Notes under the pieces: model-generated | What the model saw: the letters and a program-made list of their open reading frames with translations, nothing else | Database searches by the model: none | Told to the model about the DNA's origin: nothing | Part shown: in pieces, positions 16,014 to 24,355 of the stretch | How positions within the stretch are numbered: position 1 is the stretch's first letter | Layout: each line of letters opens with the position of its first letter | Program-made: the position numbers and the translations under genes | Assembly: GCF_027497195.1 (NCBI RefSeq) | Contig: NZ_CP114905.1 | Span: forward strand, 4,785,001 to 4,849,000 | Direction: 5' to 3' | From: Streptomyces sp. WMMC500 | GTDB lineage: Bacteria; Actinomycetota; Actinomycetes; Streptomycetales; Streptomycetaceae | Length of the DNA stretch: 64,000 nucleotides

Positions 16014-16475
16014 GTGGATCGGGCGCTGTCGGTCATCTGGGCCACTTCAAGGCTCCGGGATGGACGTGGAAGCTCGCTGACCGTTGCCGTGGTTACGGTA
16101 CTTGGCTGCTGTACTGCTGGCCGCGAAGACCTATGGTTCGGGGCACTGTGACCACTCCCGACTGTCCCCCGTGGTTCCCCGCAGGATCTGGCACGCGAAT
16201 GGCACGACCCGTTCGCCACAGGGAACGTGCTCGTTTCTCAGCGTCAGCCTCAACGAACTCACGGCCTGGTGAAGACCCGGCTCAAACCGATGCAATACCG
16301 CCCCGGCCTCATCAACCGTCTCCTCGCCAAACTCGGACTCGACCTCCAACCGCCGCAACCTCAGCCGTTGAAGATCTAGAACAGAGGCCAGAAGGCAGGG
16401 GATCGTCGATGAGGGTCCATCCCCGGTCTTATTCGTTTGACTACTTTCGCCTGGTGAATCGAAACCCGACCAACA
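16014..16475. other. Non-coding stretch with unassigned fragment
   Basis: Between the tRNA copy and the AIPR gene I see no credible gene. A plus-strand frame GTG 16269 to TAG 16379 encodes 36 basic residues (VKTRLKPMQYRPGLINRLLAK...) and could be the C terminus of a lost mobile-element gene. The G+C content falls towards the AIPR gene. The usual tyrosine integrase expected next to an att site was not found. Confidence 0.4.
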
Positions 16476-18287
16476 TTAGACGTTGGCGCTCGACTCCTTG
16501 ACCTTTTGCAGCAGGGCCTCCTGGTTACGACGGCTGCGCACATCGTCCTTGCGCAAACTCCTGCCCTCGTTCAAGACCGGCTGAAACTGCTCGGTGGCAA
16601 GCTCGACTGCAGTAGTGATCGCTACTTCAATTTTATCCGAATCCGAAATCTTGAACTTCAGCTTCTTAGTGTCCCTCAGCTGCCGTCTTGCTGTCTCTAT
16701 CTCAGAGGTTTCGAAGACAGGCACAAGTCCCGGCGTGATCAGAGCGGACACCATCATCGCGATGTGATACTTCGCGGCTTTGAGAGTGGTCGAATCGGGT
16801 GTTCGGGCGAAGAATCTTTCGACCCGATACAAGATCCAGGCCGCGTAGTAGTAAGCCTCAACGGAGTATTCACCCCAGACGAACGAACCCTCAGCCTCTA
16901 GCTCTTTCGGAGCGCCGATCGCTCGGAAAGAATCACCGAACAGTGTTGCAGCGACCGCTCGATTGAGTTCGGGAGTCGTGACAACGCGAGTCCGCGGGAA
17001 ATCAAGAGACGCATGCTGGTTTTGCCGCAGATAACGTAGTCCGTTTACGCCCGACTGGTTGAAAAATTCTTCCACGTCTTTCGCCATCTGGGAACTCGCC
17101 TGTATGTCAGTTGAGCCGATGGGAGTTTGCAGGTTAGTAGCGATCGCCACGCTCGTTCGCACCCCAGCGTCACCTGAGCTGACGATCTTCACCGGGATCC
17201 AAAGGTCAGAGAGGAGGGACGGCTTGGTCTTAACCGCTTCGCTTGCCGTCCACCTAACGAGCTGGTGACTCGTCTGCCCGCCATTTACGATCTGATACCC
17301 AGAGATGAAGAATCTGTCACCCGACCCTCGGAGAGATGTCGCAATGATCGTGAGTCCGTTGTTGAGGAAGGGGAAGTGCTCGCGGTCGTCACTCTGAAGG
17401 GTCCTCGTGATCCGCGTATTCACTGGGTTTTGGCTACCGAGATCGAGACGCACGTTGTCGTCGAAGATCCCTGGTCTCATGGAGCCAGTCTCATCCGTCA
17501 GCAGCTTCATCACCTCCGCGCCGGACAGGAGACCGATGTAAGCCTCACTCACCCGCTCGGTCGCAGGGATGGTCTGCCGCTTCTCAAAGTTGAACCGGAT
17601 ATTCTGTGGTCCGTGACGCTCTTTCAGCTTTGCAGCTAGTGCATCGTGGCCATGAGTGTTGAGATTCAAAGGTTCTGCATAAATGCCGAGAGCTCGAATA
17701 CGATCGATCGCTTCTGTGACCTGAAGCTCTTGCTGTGCGCTCTTCCCGTCGTTGCCGCTAGTGGTGACATAGAAGAGTTCGCACGGGATTCGCGTGTCTT
17801 GAAACTTGTCGCCGCTCTCTGCGATCCGATCGATCAAAGTAGCCAAGTCGACCAGCGCCGGAGGGAGCTCAACGCTCTTCGCCTTAATCGCGTACTTTGT
17901 CACGGCCTCGACGCCGTGGAGGAACTTCGCGATGAGTTTCGAGTCGTAGGACTCGCTTGTCTTAGCCTGAATAAAGATTACCCTCGCTGTGTTAGACGCC
18001 TGGTCTGAGATAAGATCGTCGATTTCTGAGGGTTCGAAGGCGATCTGTCCGTTGACTACGACTGCAGCGATGTCGATGCCCTCGTCAGTCCCGCCGCCGA
18101 GAACAGTGCTCTCAATCTGCTCGACATCGTCCCGTACATAAGGGAAGAGATAGTTGGCTGCGACGTACAGCTCGAACTGCTTCGCCTCGCTCCCCTCGAA
18201 GCCAAAGTCTCGTGCAAACTTGGCCACTCGCTTTCCCGTGAGCGTGTGCACTTCATCCCCCCAGCCAGCGCGAGCGCTGATCGTCAT
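16476..18287 (-). CDS. AIPR family abortive-infection phage-resistance protein
   Basis: A 603-residue protein with the AIPR signatures FPFLNNGLTIIA and GYQIVNGGQTSHQL. The N-terminal third (GGGTDEGIDIAAVVVNGQ, VIFIQAKTSESYDSK) resembles a restriction-endonuclease-like fold (D...QxK). AIPR proteins are linked to abortive infection and restriction systems. Base use differs sharply from neighbours, with AT-rich codons and G+C near 53% by eye, indicating transfer. ATG 18287 is chosen because similarity to the family starts close to it; the frame stays open to TTG 18446. No partner genes (methylase, Z1 ATPase) lie nearby, so it stands alone. Confidence 0.85.
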   Translation of the reverse strand: MTISARAGWGDEVHTLTGKRVAKFARDFGFEGSEAKQFELYVAANYLFPYVRDDVEQIESTVLGGGTDEGIDIAAVVVNGQIAFEPSEIDDLISDQASNTARVIFIQAKTSESYDSKLIAKFLHGVEAVTKYAIKAKSVELPPALVDLATLIDRIAESGDKFQDTRIPCELFYVTTSGNDGKSAQQELQVTEAIDRIRALGIYAEPLNLNTHGHDALAAKLKERHGPQNIRFNFEKRQTIPATERVSEAYIGLLSGAEVMKLLTDETGSMRPGIFDDNVRLDLGSQNPVNTRITRTLQSDDREHFPFLNNGLTIIATSLRGSGDRFFISGYQIVNGGQTSHQLVRWTASEAVKTKPSLLSDLWIPVKIVSSGDAGVRTSVAIATNLQTPIGSTDIQASSQMAKDVEEFFNQSGVNGLRYLRQNQHASLDFPRTRVVTTPELNRAVAATLFGDSFRAIGAPKELEAEGSFVWGEYSVEAYYYAAWILYRVERFFARTPDSTTLKAAKYHIAMMVSALITPGLVPVFETSEIETARRQLRDTKKLKFKISDSDKIEVAITTAVELATEQFQPVLNEGRSLRKDDVRSRRNQEALLQKVKESSANV

Positions 18288-18629
18288 CACAGTGTGTTTG
18301 TCAGTGAGCGTAGCGCTTGGATTGCCGTCGACGTGAGTAAATGGTAAAGAAACCTGACTTGCTCCTCGGTAGCCTCGGTCGAGCTTCTTCCACCGGCGAG
18401 CCTCGATGTGATCAGTCAGGACGGTCCCTCGACCCGTCCTTCCCAAGTTCGGCTTCCGCTTCAGAACCGGGCGGACCGCCGATACACGAACACCGTGATG
18501 ATGCGCACTCAGTGAGGGTTTTCAGACTGGCCACCGTGTGGGTGACGGGGGCGAGGCGCGTGACGGTCAGGGCACCTGTGCTGTTGGGAGAGGTGTTCGA
18601 CGTCTCATCTCGCCAGCTCAGGAGCCCTG
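18288..18629. other. Intergenic, lower GC, nothing assigned
   Basis: The stretch between the AIPR start and a transposase relic contains the open but unconserved upstream extension of the AIPR frame (to 18446) and no convincing promoter, RNA or gene. Confidence 0.4.
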
Positions 18630-18893
18630 TTGGTGCCCTATCGTGCCGCACTTGACCTCCCACACACGCTCGTGGAGTGGGTCACCATGCTCATCGTCAC
18701 CCGGGAGGGTGACCGCCGCTGAACACTACGCCCGTCCGGGCGTGCGCTGCTCGCGCTGGTGTACCTGCGTCGGCACGACACCCTCACCCAACTGGCCGCC
18801 GGTTTCCAGGTGTCCGTCGGCACCGCCCATGCCTACGTCACCACCGTCGTTGCGCACCTGGCGGACAAGGTGCCCGGGCTGCTGAAGTCGTGG
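18630..18893 (+). pseudogene. Transposase remnant (IS5/DDE_Tnp_4 type N terminus)
   Basis: The frame reads LVPYRAALDLPHTLVEWVTM, a TGA stop at 18720, then in the same frame ALLALVYLRRHDTLTQLAAG and FQVSVGTAHAYVTTVVAHLA. This resembles the N-terminal helix-turn-helix part of Streptomyces IS5-group transposases. The DDE catalytic domain is absent and the frame becomes unrelated after about 18893. It is a decayed insertion sequence. Confidence 0.65.
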
Positions 18894-18915
18894 AGAAGGT
18901 TGTTTCGCATGGGGC

Positions 18916-19581
18916 TCACATGCTGGTGTCTGCCTGGTTCGGAGGTGGGAGGTAGGGCACTGGTGTGACTGTCCAAGTAGCGTGCGTGGTGTGCTCCTTC
19001 AGGGTGAGGGTGTGGGTCTGGCCCTTCGCCGGTTCTCGGGTCGTCTCGGCTTGGCCGTGTTCGATCCAGTGGCGGGCTTCACGGTAGGGCTCGTCGTCCA
19101 TGTTGATCGCGACCATCATCAGCGTGGCCTTGTGCCATCGCAGTGCTTCGTCTGTGCCGTGGGCGTTGAAGTCGGTTAGCCGGCGCTCGTTGACGTGGCA
19201 CTCGCAGAGAAACCGGCGCTCCTCTGGGGGAGTTCGTAGGGTTATCGATGCCGCCCCTGCGTGCTCGGCCGCAGCCCGGTGGCCGACCTCGGCTGAGGTT
19301 CCGGGTCTTTCGTGCCGGGGTCCAGTTCGAACCATGACCGTGTAGCCCTCGTCGTCTCCGCTTACTTCCATGCGTTGGCCGAGGGCCGAGACGAGAGTGA
19401 GTCCGCGGCCGTGGGCGTCCCCTTCCGTCGCAGCTACTGCGTGGGGTTTCCTCCGACCGCCGCCGATGTCGGTGACTGCCAGCACGACCGATCCCGAGGT
19501 GCGGAGGAGCGAGATGCGCATGCTCCCGCTGGCCGCTCCGCTGGCGGTGTGCAGTAGGGCTTTCGTGCTCAGCTCGCTCAC
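18916..19581 (-). pseudogene. Degenerate ATP-binding (HATPase_c) protein with long C-terminal tail
   Basis: The frame shows GHKL features but damaged: the N box reads IVSELSTKALLHTA, with Lys where the magnesium-binding Asn is expected, G1 is TDIGGGRRKP and G2 is GRGLTLVSALGQ. Homologous codons (RPGLPEEVGRVRRW, TTCAEEAALI) continue upstream of GTG 19581 to about 19715, but no ATG, GTG or TTG start exists in that stretch. The C-terminal 110 residues (FLCECHVNERRLTDFNAHG, MVAINMDDEPYREARHWIEHG) are a separate region of unknown role. Loss of start and N-box Asn argues for a pseudogene, although a rare start codon cannot be excluded. Confidence 0.6.
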
Positions 19582-19721
19582 GATCAGTGCGGCCTCTTCC
19601 GCGCAGGTGGTGTCGCCGAGTCCGTCTCTCGTCCAGCGGCGGACGCGGCCGACTTCCTCCGGGAGTCCTGGGCGGGTGAGTTCCCAGGTCCGACGCGGCC
19701 GCGATGGGTTGTGGGTTTGAG

Positions 19722-20156
19722 CTAGACGAGTCTTACGCCGTCATGCGCCCGCACAGCCGGCGGCGATGCGGCGTTGAGTGCGTCCAGGACGCGGATCGCG
19801 TACGCCTCGTCGGCGAGTTCGGTGACCTCGGCGCGGGTGGCCCAGCGGAGGGCGTAGGTCTCATCGCCGGTGGTCGGGGTGCCGTCGATGGCCTCGCAGC
19901 GGAAGACAAGCGAGACGATCAGGCCCGTCATGTTCTTGTACACACCGGTGAGGAGTGCGGGCAGCGCGATCTTCAGGCCCGTCTCCTCCAGGACCTCGCG
20001 CTGAAGCGCTTCGGGGATCGTCTCCCCGGGCTCAAGGACTCCGCCGGGCGGCTCCCACTGGCCGTTGTCACGGCGCTGGATGAGCAGGGCCCGGCCCTCG
20101 TCGTCGACGATCACTCCGGCGACGCTCACGGAGTGAGGGCGCTCTGCGCTACTCAC
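19722..20156 (-). CDS. Nudix hydrolase
   Basis: A 144-residue protein with a complete Nudix box, GGVLEPGETIPEALQREVLEETGL, matching GX5EX7REUXEEXGU. The preceding SVAGVIVDDEGRALLIQRRDNGQWEPP and following TGVYKNMTGLIVSLVFRCE complete the fold. Such enzymes hydrolyse nucleoside diphosphates linked to another group, and the specific substrate is unknown. GTG 20156 is preferred over a start at 20240 because the conserved fold begins right after it. In Streptomyces islands Nudix genes are often next to GntR regulators, and here a GntR-like gene is divergent, 86 bases away. Confidence 0.85.
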   Translation of the reverse strand: MSSAERPHSVSVAGVIVDDEGRALLIQRRDNGQWEPPGGVLEPGETIPEALQREVLEETGLKIALPALLTGVYKNMTGLIVSLVFRCEAIDGTPTTGDETYALRWATRAEVTELADEAYAIRVLDALNAASPPAVRAHDGVRLV

Positions 20157-20242
20157 GGTCCTCGGTCCCCTCGGCTGGCTAGGCTCTCCACCGTAGCAAC
20201 AAGCACTCAGCCTCTCGTCTAGATATCCAGAGGAGTACACGC

Positions 20243-20938
20243 ATGGCGCCCGTTCCGGCCGGTGTTCTCGGGGCCGTCGACCCCACCAGCGACCGTGCCG
20301 TCTTCCGGCAGATCGCCGACGAGCTCCGGGAGGCCATCGACAAGGGCCGCTTCAATGAGGGGCTGATCTCCGCCGAGCACGGCAAGGGCGTCTTCGTCCG
20401 GCCGCGGCCTCCGGTGCGGCGGCTCGCTTCCGACCGGTTCGCGCGTCGGCACCGCGACCAGGGCAAGTCCGCGTTCATCGTGGAAGCGGACGCCGCAGGC
20501 TCCCGACCCGAGGTCGACAGCCTGGAGGTCAAGGAGGAAAAGCCCAGTCGCGACATCTCCGCCCGCCTGGGGTCACCTCGGAAGGTCCTCGCCCGCCGCC
20601 GGCGCTACCTGCTCGACGGTCGCCCCGTCGAGTTCGCCGTGTCGTACCTGCCTCTCGACCTGGCGCGCGGTACGCGCATCGCCGAGCCGAACCCCGGCCC
20701 CGGCGGCATCTACGCCCTGCTGGAGGAAGCGGGGCACCGGCTCGACCACTTCGACGAGGAGGTACGCGCCCGGATGCCCTCCCGGGGGGAGGCCAAGATG
20801 CTGCGGCTGGCGTCGGGCGTGCCGGTGATCCACCTGGTACGGACCGCGTACGACACCGAAGGGCGGGCGGTTGAGGTGTGCGACACCGTGATGGCCGCCG
20901 ACGCCTACGTACTCGCCTACCAACTGCCCGCGACCTGA
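20243..20938 (+). CDS. GntR/HutC-family protein lacking the DNA-recognition helix
   Basis: A 231-residue protein with a complete C-terminal UTRA ligand-binding domain (residues about 75-228: SRDISARLGSPRKVLARRRRYLLDGRPVEFAVSYLP through VIHLVRTAYDTEGRAVEVCDTVM). The N-terminal winged helix is damaged: FRQIADELREAIDKGRF is joined directly to NEGLISAEHGKGVFVRP. Normal GntR proteins have about 33 more residues there, including the helix-turn-helix. The loss is in frame, so a stable protein may be made that senses a ligand but cannot bind DNA by the usual route. AGAGGAG precedes ATG 20243. Confidence 0.85.
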   Translation: MAPVPAGVLGAVDPTSDRAVFRQIADELREAIDKGRFNEGLISAEHGKGVFVRPRPPVRRLASDRFARRHRDQGKSAFIVEADAAGSRPEVDSLEVKEEKPSRDISARLGSPRKVLARRRRYLLDGRPVEFAVSYLPLDLARGTRIAEPNPGPGGIYALLEEAGHRLDHFDEEVRARMPSRGEAKMLRLASGVPVIHLVRTAYDTEGRAVEVCDTVMAADAYVLAYQLPAT

Positions 20939-20977
20939 GCTGACTTCTGCAGGTCCCGATGCTTCATCAACGCCCAG

Positions 20978-21158
20978 GCGGCGGGATGTCCTGCTCAGTT
21001 GCCCCGGTCGGTCGGCGGCCTCGTGTCGTGCTTCTCGCCCCCGGTGCGATCTCCGCGGCGCCGTCGCCGTGGTCCTGCGCTGGTGCTCAAGCATCGGACT
21101 TATCGGCGCCACCGGGTCGGCCCTCGAGTGTGGCCCCGACGCCGGTGCCCTCAGCACG
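20978..21158. repeat. Diverged repeat B, partner at 11892-12070
   Basis: Same orientation as repeat A and ending 44 bases before tRNA-Arg. Shared blocks include CCGTGGTCCTG and GCCACCGGGTCGG. The pair encloses about 9 kb of accessory genes. Confidence 0.65.
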
Positions 21159-21161
21159 CGA

Positions 21162-21192
21162 AAGGCCCCGCAGGCGGTCTCCGCGGGGCCTT
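21162..21192 (-). terminator. Terminator hairpin of tRNA-Arg
   Basis: AAGGCCCCGC and GCGGGGCCTT form a perfect ten-base stem ten bases past the tRNA 3' end. Confidence 0.8.
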
Positions 21193-21201
21193 CGATCGGT
21201 G

Positions 21202-21274
21202 CGCGCTCGGCAGGATTCGAACCTGCAACCTTCTGATCCGTAGTCAGATGCTCTATCCGTTAAGCTACGAGCGC
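21202..21274 (-). tRNA. tRNA-Arg (anticodon ACG)
   Basis: The minus strand folds as a full cloverleaf: acceptor GCGCTCG/CGAGCGC, D arm AGCTTAACGGATAGAGC, anticodon arm TCTGA-CTACGGA-TCAGA with anticodon ACG, and T arm GCAGG-TTCGAAT-CCTGC. CCA is not encoded. Its 3' half is duplicated at 15966-16013, marking it as an integration target. Confidence 0.95.
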
Positions 21275-21424
21275 CCGCTTTCGGGCATTAACGGCCCGGC
21301 TGCGTTGCGGGAACAACCTTACATGACCCCCCGCGCCAGGTGAAATCCGATTCCTCCACCCCCGCTGACCTGCGGAAACGCCCACAGCCCGGCCCCGCGC
21401 GCGGCCGGGCGCCCGGCGTGCAGA

Positions 21425-21449
21425 GAGCCCGCGCCGGGGGCGCGGGCTC
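21425..21449 (-). terminator. Terminator hairpin of tRNA-Ser(GCU)
   Basis: A perfect 11-base stem, GAGCCCGCGCC with its complement, around a GGG loop, 14 bases past the tRNA 3' end. Confidence 0.8.
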
Positions 21450-21462
21450 GCTGGGGGTGTGG

Positions 21463-21553
21463 CGGAGGCGGAGGGATTTGAACCCTCGATGGGCGGTAAA
21501 ACCCAAACCGCATTAGCAGTGCGGCGCCATAGACCAGACTAGGCGACGCCTCC
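21463..21553 (-). tRNA. tRNA-Ser (anticodon GCU)
   Basis: A 91-base class II tRNA: acceptor GGAGGCG/CGCCTCC, anticodon arm CCGCA-CTGCTAA-TGCGG (anticodon GCT), long variable arm with GGGTTTTACCGCCC, T arm GAGGG-TTCAAAT-CCCTC. Confidence 0.95.
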
Positions 21554-21784
21554 CGCACACCTGCCGGTCAGCAGGTGTGTGCAGATGATGGCACAGGCGC
21601 CGGGGCCGCTGCCAATCGCACCCACCGTACCGGTCACCGGGCCGCCAGGGCAAAGCCCTTGTCGCGCGGCGGGGTCGGGGCGAAGGGGAGGAGGCGGGGC
21701 GGAGCGGGCATAGCATCGGTGTACGGGCCGTTTCGGTTCATGGCCGATGGTCAGGGTGCGACAGCAACCGCTGGGAGGCGCAGG

Positions 21785-22636
21785 ATGGCGTCCGTCCGCC
21801 GCAAGGTCCGCGGTGCCCGCGTGAGCATCTGGCTCACCGGGCGGCCGAAGGGACGGCGCAGGGGGCATGCGCCTGCCGCGCGGGAGGCCGACGGGCTGGA
21901 TCTGGGGAAGATCGTCGCGGCCACCGTGCGGTTGCTCGACGCCGAGGGGCTGGGGCGGTTGTCGATGCGCCGGCTCGCGGCCGAGCTGGGGGTCACGGCC
22001 ATGTCCGTGTACTGGTACGTCGACACCAAGGACGAGCTGCTGGAGCTGGCCCTCGACTGCGCGTACGGCGAGCTGGAACTCCCCCGGGAGGACGACGGCG
22101 ACTGGGCCGCCCAGCTCCGTCAGCTCGCGCACGAGCACCGGCGGGTCCTCGTCGCCCACCCCTGGGTCTCGCGTCTGGCGGGCGAGTATCTGAACGTCGG
22201 GCCCCGCGCCATGGCGTGCGTCGCCGCCGCGCAGCGGGTGATGCGGCGGGCCGGGTTGCCGGAGGAGTGTCTGACGGGCGGGTTGTCGCTGCTGTTTCCG
22301 TTCTCGTACGGGTTCGGGGGCGCCGGCGGGCGCTGGGCCGAGCTGTGCCGGGCGGCCGGGGTGACGGAGGACGAGTGCTACGGCGAGTTCGTACGGACGC
22401 TGCGGGAGCATCCCGAGTACGTGCAGCCGCCGGCCGGGGCCGCGGTCGGTCCGGCGCCCGCCGTTCCGGCGCCTGCCACTCCCGCGCCCGCTGGTCCCGT
22501 CCGCGTGCCCGCCCTCTCCGGGCACGAGCAGCGCGACCGCGACTTCAACTTCGCCCTGGAGTGCGTCCTCGCCGGCCTGGCCGCCATGCGCGACCGGGTC
22601 GCGGAGCAGGTCCGGCCCACCATCACCCCCGCGTAG
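21785..22636 (+). CDS. TetR-family regulator with TetR_C-type domain
   Basis: A 283-residue regulator. Residues about 38-85 carry the helix-turn-helix (GLDLGKIVAATVRLLDAEGL, then AAELGVTAMSVYWYVDTKDEL), preceded by a basic N-terminal tail. The C-terminal part (LAHEHRRVLVAHPWVSRLAGEYLNVGP, FNFALECVLAGLAAMRDRVAEQ) fits the tetracycline-repressor-like ligand domain, interrupted by an Ala/Pro-rich loop (residues about 215-245). GGGAGGCGCAGG precedes the ATG. It is convergent with an MFS exporter only three bases away and is the probable regulator of that pump. Confidence 0.85.
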   Translation: MASVRRKVRGARVSIWLTGRPKGRRRGHAPAAREADGLDLGKIVAATVRLLDAEGLGRLSMRRLAAELGVTAMSVYWYVDTKDELLELALDCAYGELELPREDDGDWAAQLRQLAHEHRRVLVAHPWVSRLAGEYLNVGPRAMACVAAAQRVMRRAGLPEECLTGGLSLLFPFSYGFGGAGGRWAELCRAAGVTEDECYGEFVRTLREHPEYVQPPAGAAVGPAPAVPAPATPAPAGPVRVPALSGHEQRDRDFNFALECVLAGLAAMRDRVAEQVRPTITPA

Positions 22637-22639
22637 CTC

Positions 22640-24250
22640 CTACGCGTTCGCCTTCGCCGGGGCCTCCCTGCGCCCCGCGTCGCCGTCCGCCGGCGCGCCC
22701 CCGCCCGCCTGCTGCAGGCCGCTGCGCGTCCGCAGCGCCACCTCCTTGATGCACGCCACCATCACGAACGCCAGCAGCGCCGCCGGCGCCGCGTAAAGGA
22801 AGATGTCGGCCAGCCCGTGCCCGTACGAGCTCTCCACCACCGTGCGCACCGGCGCCGGCAGCTCCGCGAGGTTCGGGATCGCCGCACCGCCGCCCGCCTG
22901 GTCCGCCGCGCGGGCCGGCGGGATGCCGAGGTCGGCGAGGCCGTCGCGCATGTAGCCGGAGATGCGGCTGCCGAGGATCGCGCCGAGGGCGGAGACGCCG
23001 ACCGCGCCGCCGAGGGAGCGGAAGAACGCGACCGCCGAGCTGGCGGCGCCGAGGTCGGCGGGGTCGACCTGGTTCTGGGTGCACAGGACGAGGTTCTGCA
23101 TCAGCATGCCGATGCCCGTGCCGAGCGCGGCCATGAAGACCGCGATGTGCCAGTACGGGGTGTCGTAGCGCATGGTGCCCAGCAGGCTGAGCCCCGAGGT
23201 GAGCAGCAGCCCGCCGGCGACGAGCCAGACCTTCCAGCGGCCGGTGCGGGTGATGACCCATCCCGAGATCGTGGAGGCGAGGAAGATCCCCATGATCATG
23301 GGGATGGTGAGCAGGCCCGACGTCGTCGGGCTCTCGCCGCGGGCGAGCTGGAAGTACTGGCTGAGGAAGACCGTCGCGCCGAACATCGCGATGCCGACGA
23401 AGAGGGAGGCGAGCGAGGCGAGGGTGACGGTGCGGTTGCGGAAGAGGCGCAGCGGAAGCACCGGCTCCGGCACTCGGGTCTCGACCCAGACGAACGCCAG
23501 CCCCAGCGCGAGCGCGCCGCCGGTCATCGCGAAGGTCTGCCAGGACACCCAGGCGTACGACTCACCCGCGAGCGTGACCCAGATCAGCAGCAGCGAGACG
23601 GACGCGCTCATCAGCGTCGCGCCGCGCCAGTCGATCGACACCTTCCGGCGCACCACCGGCAGGTGCAGGGTCTTCTGGAGTACGACGAGCGCGAGGACGG
23701 CGAACGGGATGCCGATGTAGAAGCACCAGCGCCAGCCGAGCCAACTGGTGTCGGTGATCACGCCGCCGAGGACGGGCCCGCCGACGGTGGCGACGGCGAA
23801 GGTGGCGCCGAGGTAGCCGCTGTAACGGCCGCGTTCGCGCGGGGAGATCATCGCGGCGAGGATGATCTGCGCGAGCGCGCTGAGGCCGCCGACGCCGATG
23901 CCCTGGACGACGCGGCAGGCGATGAGCATGCCGGTGCTCTGGCTGAGGCCGGCGACGGCCGATCCGGCGACGTAGATCACGAGGGCGAGCTGGACCAGGA
24001 GCTTCTTGCTGGCGAGGTCGGCGAGCTTGCCCCACAGGGGCGTGGAGGCCGTCATGGCGAGAAGTGCTGCGGTGACGACCCAGCTATACGCGCTCTGCGT
24101 CCCGTCCAGGTCCGCGATGATCCGGGGCAGGGCGTTGGTGACGATGGTCGAGGAGAGGATCGCCACGAACATGCCGAGCAGCAGGCCGGAGAGGGCCTCC
24201 AGTATCTGCCGGTGGGTCATGCCGGGAGATTCGACTTTAGTTTGTTGCAC
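22640..24250 (-). CDS. MFS multidrug exporter, DHA2 type
   Basis: A 536-residue 14-helix antiporter: ILEALSGLLLGMFVAILSSTIVTNALPRI in helix 1, motif A loop WGKLADLASKKLLVQLAL, ACRVVQGIGVGGLSALAQI in helix 4, and motif C AVATVGGPVLGGVITD. The C-terminal extracellular loop and tail are long. GTG 24250 lies six bases after a TACAGT -10 box with a TTGCCT -35 at 17-base spacing, so translation likely starts leaderless there; ATG 24220 is an alternative. A palindrome covers the start. The neighbouring TetR gene is the likely repressor. Confidence 0.9.
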   Translation of the reverse strand: MQQTKVESPGMTHRQILEALSGLLLGMFVAILSSTIVTNALPRIIADLDGTQSAYSWVVTAALLAMTASTPLWGKLADLASKKLLVQLALVIYVAGSAVAGLSQSTGMLIACRVVQGIGVGGLSALAQIILAAMISPRERGRYSGYLGATFAVATVGGPVLGGVITDTSWLGWRWCFYIGIPFAVLALVVLQKTLHLPVVRRKVSIDWRGATLMSASVSLLLIWVTLAGESYAWVSWQTFAMTGGALALGLAFVWVETRVPEPVLPLRLFRNRTVTLASLASLFVGIAMFGATVFLSQYFQLARGESPTTSGLLTIPMIMGIFLASTISGWVITRTGRWKVWLVAGGLLLTSGLSLLGTMRYDTPYWHIAVFMAALGTGIGMLMQNLVLCTQNQVDPADLGAASSAVAFFRSLGGAVGVSALGAILGSRISGYMRDGLADLGIPPARAADQAGGGAAIPNLAELPAPVRTVVESSYGHGLADIFLYAAPAALLAFVMVACIKEVALRTRSGLQQAGGGAPADGDAGRREAPAKANA

Positions 24251-24285
24251 TAAGCAACTGTATGACGAATGGTTGCCGAAGGCAA
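24244..24285 (-). promoter_or_regulatory. Promoter and operator of the DHA2 exporter
   Basis: On the minus strand, -35 TTGCCT (24285-24280), a 17-base spacer and -10 TACAGT (24262-24257) precede GTG 24250. A perfect palindrome GTTGC-ACTAA-GCAAC (24244-24258) overlaps the -10 end and the start. A second one, TTGCC-GAA-GGCAA (24273-24285 region), covers the -35. Repressor binding would block initiation. Confidence 0.65.
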
Positions 24286-24341
24286 TCGACGCCCTGCGGA
24301 AGGGAGGCTTCCCCCCGCTGACAGGCGTCGGGGACGTTCGC

Positions 24342-24347
24342 TAGTGT
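24342..24347 (+). promoter_or_regulatory. -10 box TAGTGT before small membrane protein gene
   Basis: TAGTGT is eight bases from the ATG at 24356, with CTGACA as a -35 eighteen bases upstream. A leaderless or near-leaderless transcript is likely. Confidence 0.55.
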
Positions 24348-24355
24348 CCTGCTCC

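Noticed and set aside
16014..16475. Integrase gene next to the att remnant
   Set aside because: No tyrosine or serine recombinase motifs are readable in any frame of this stretch.
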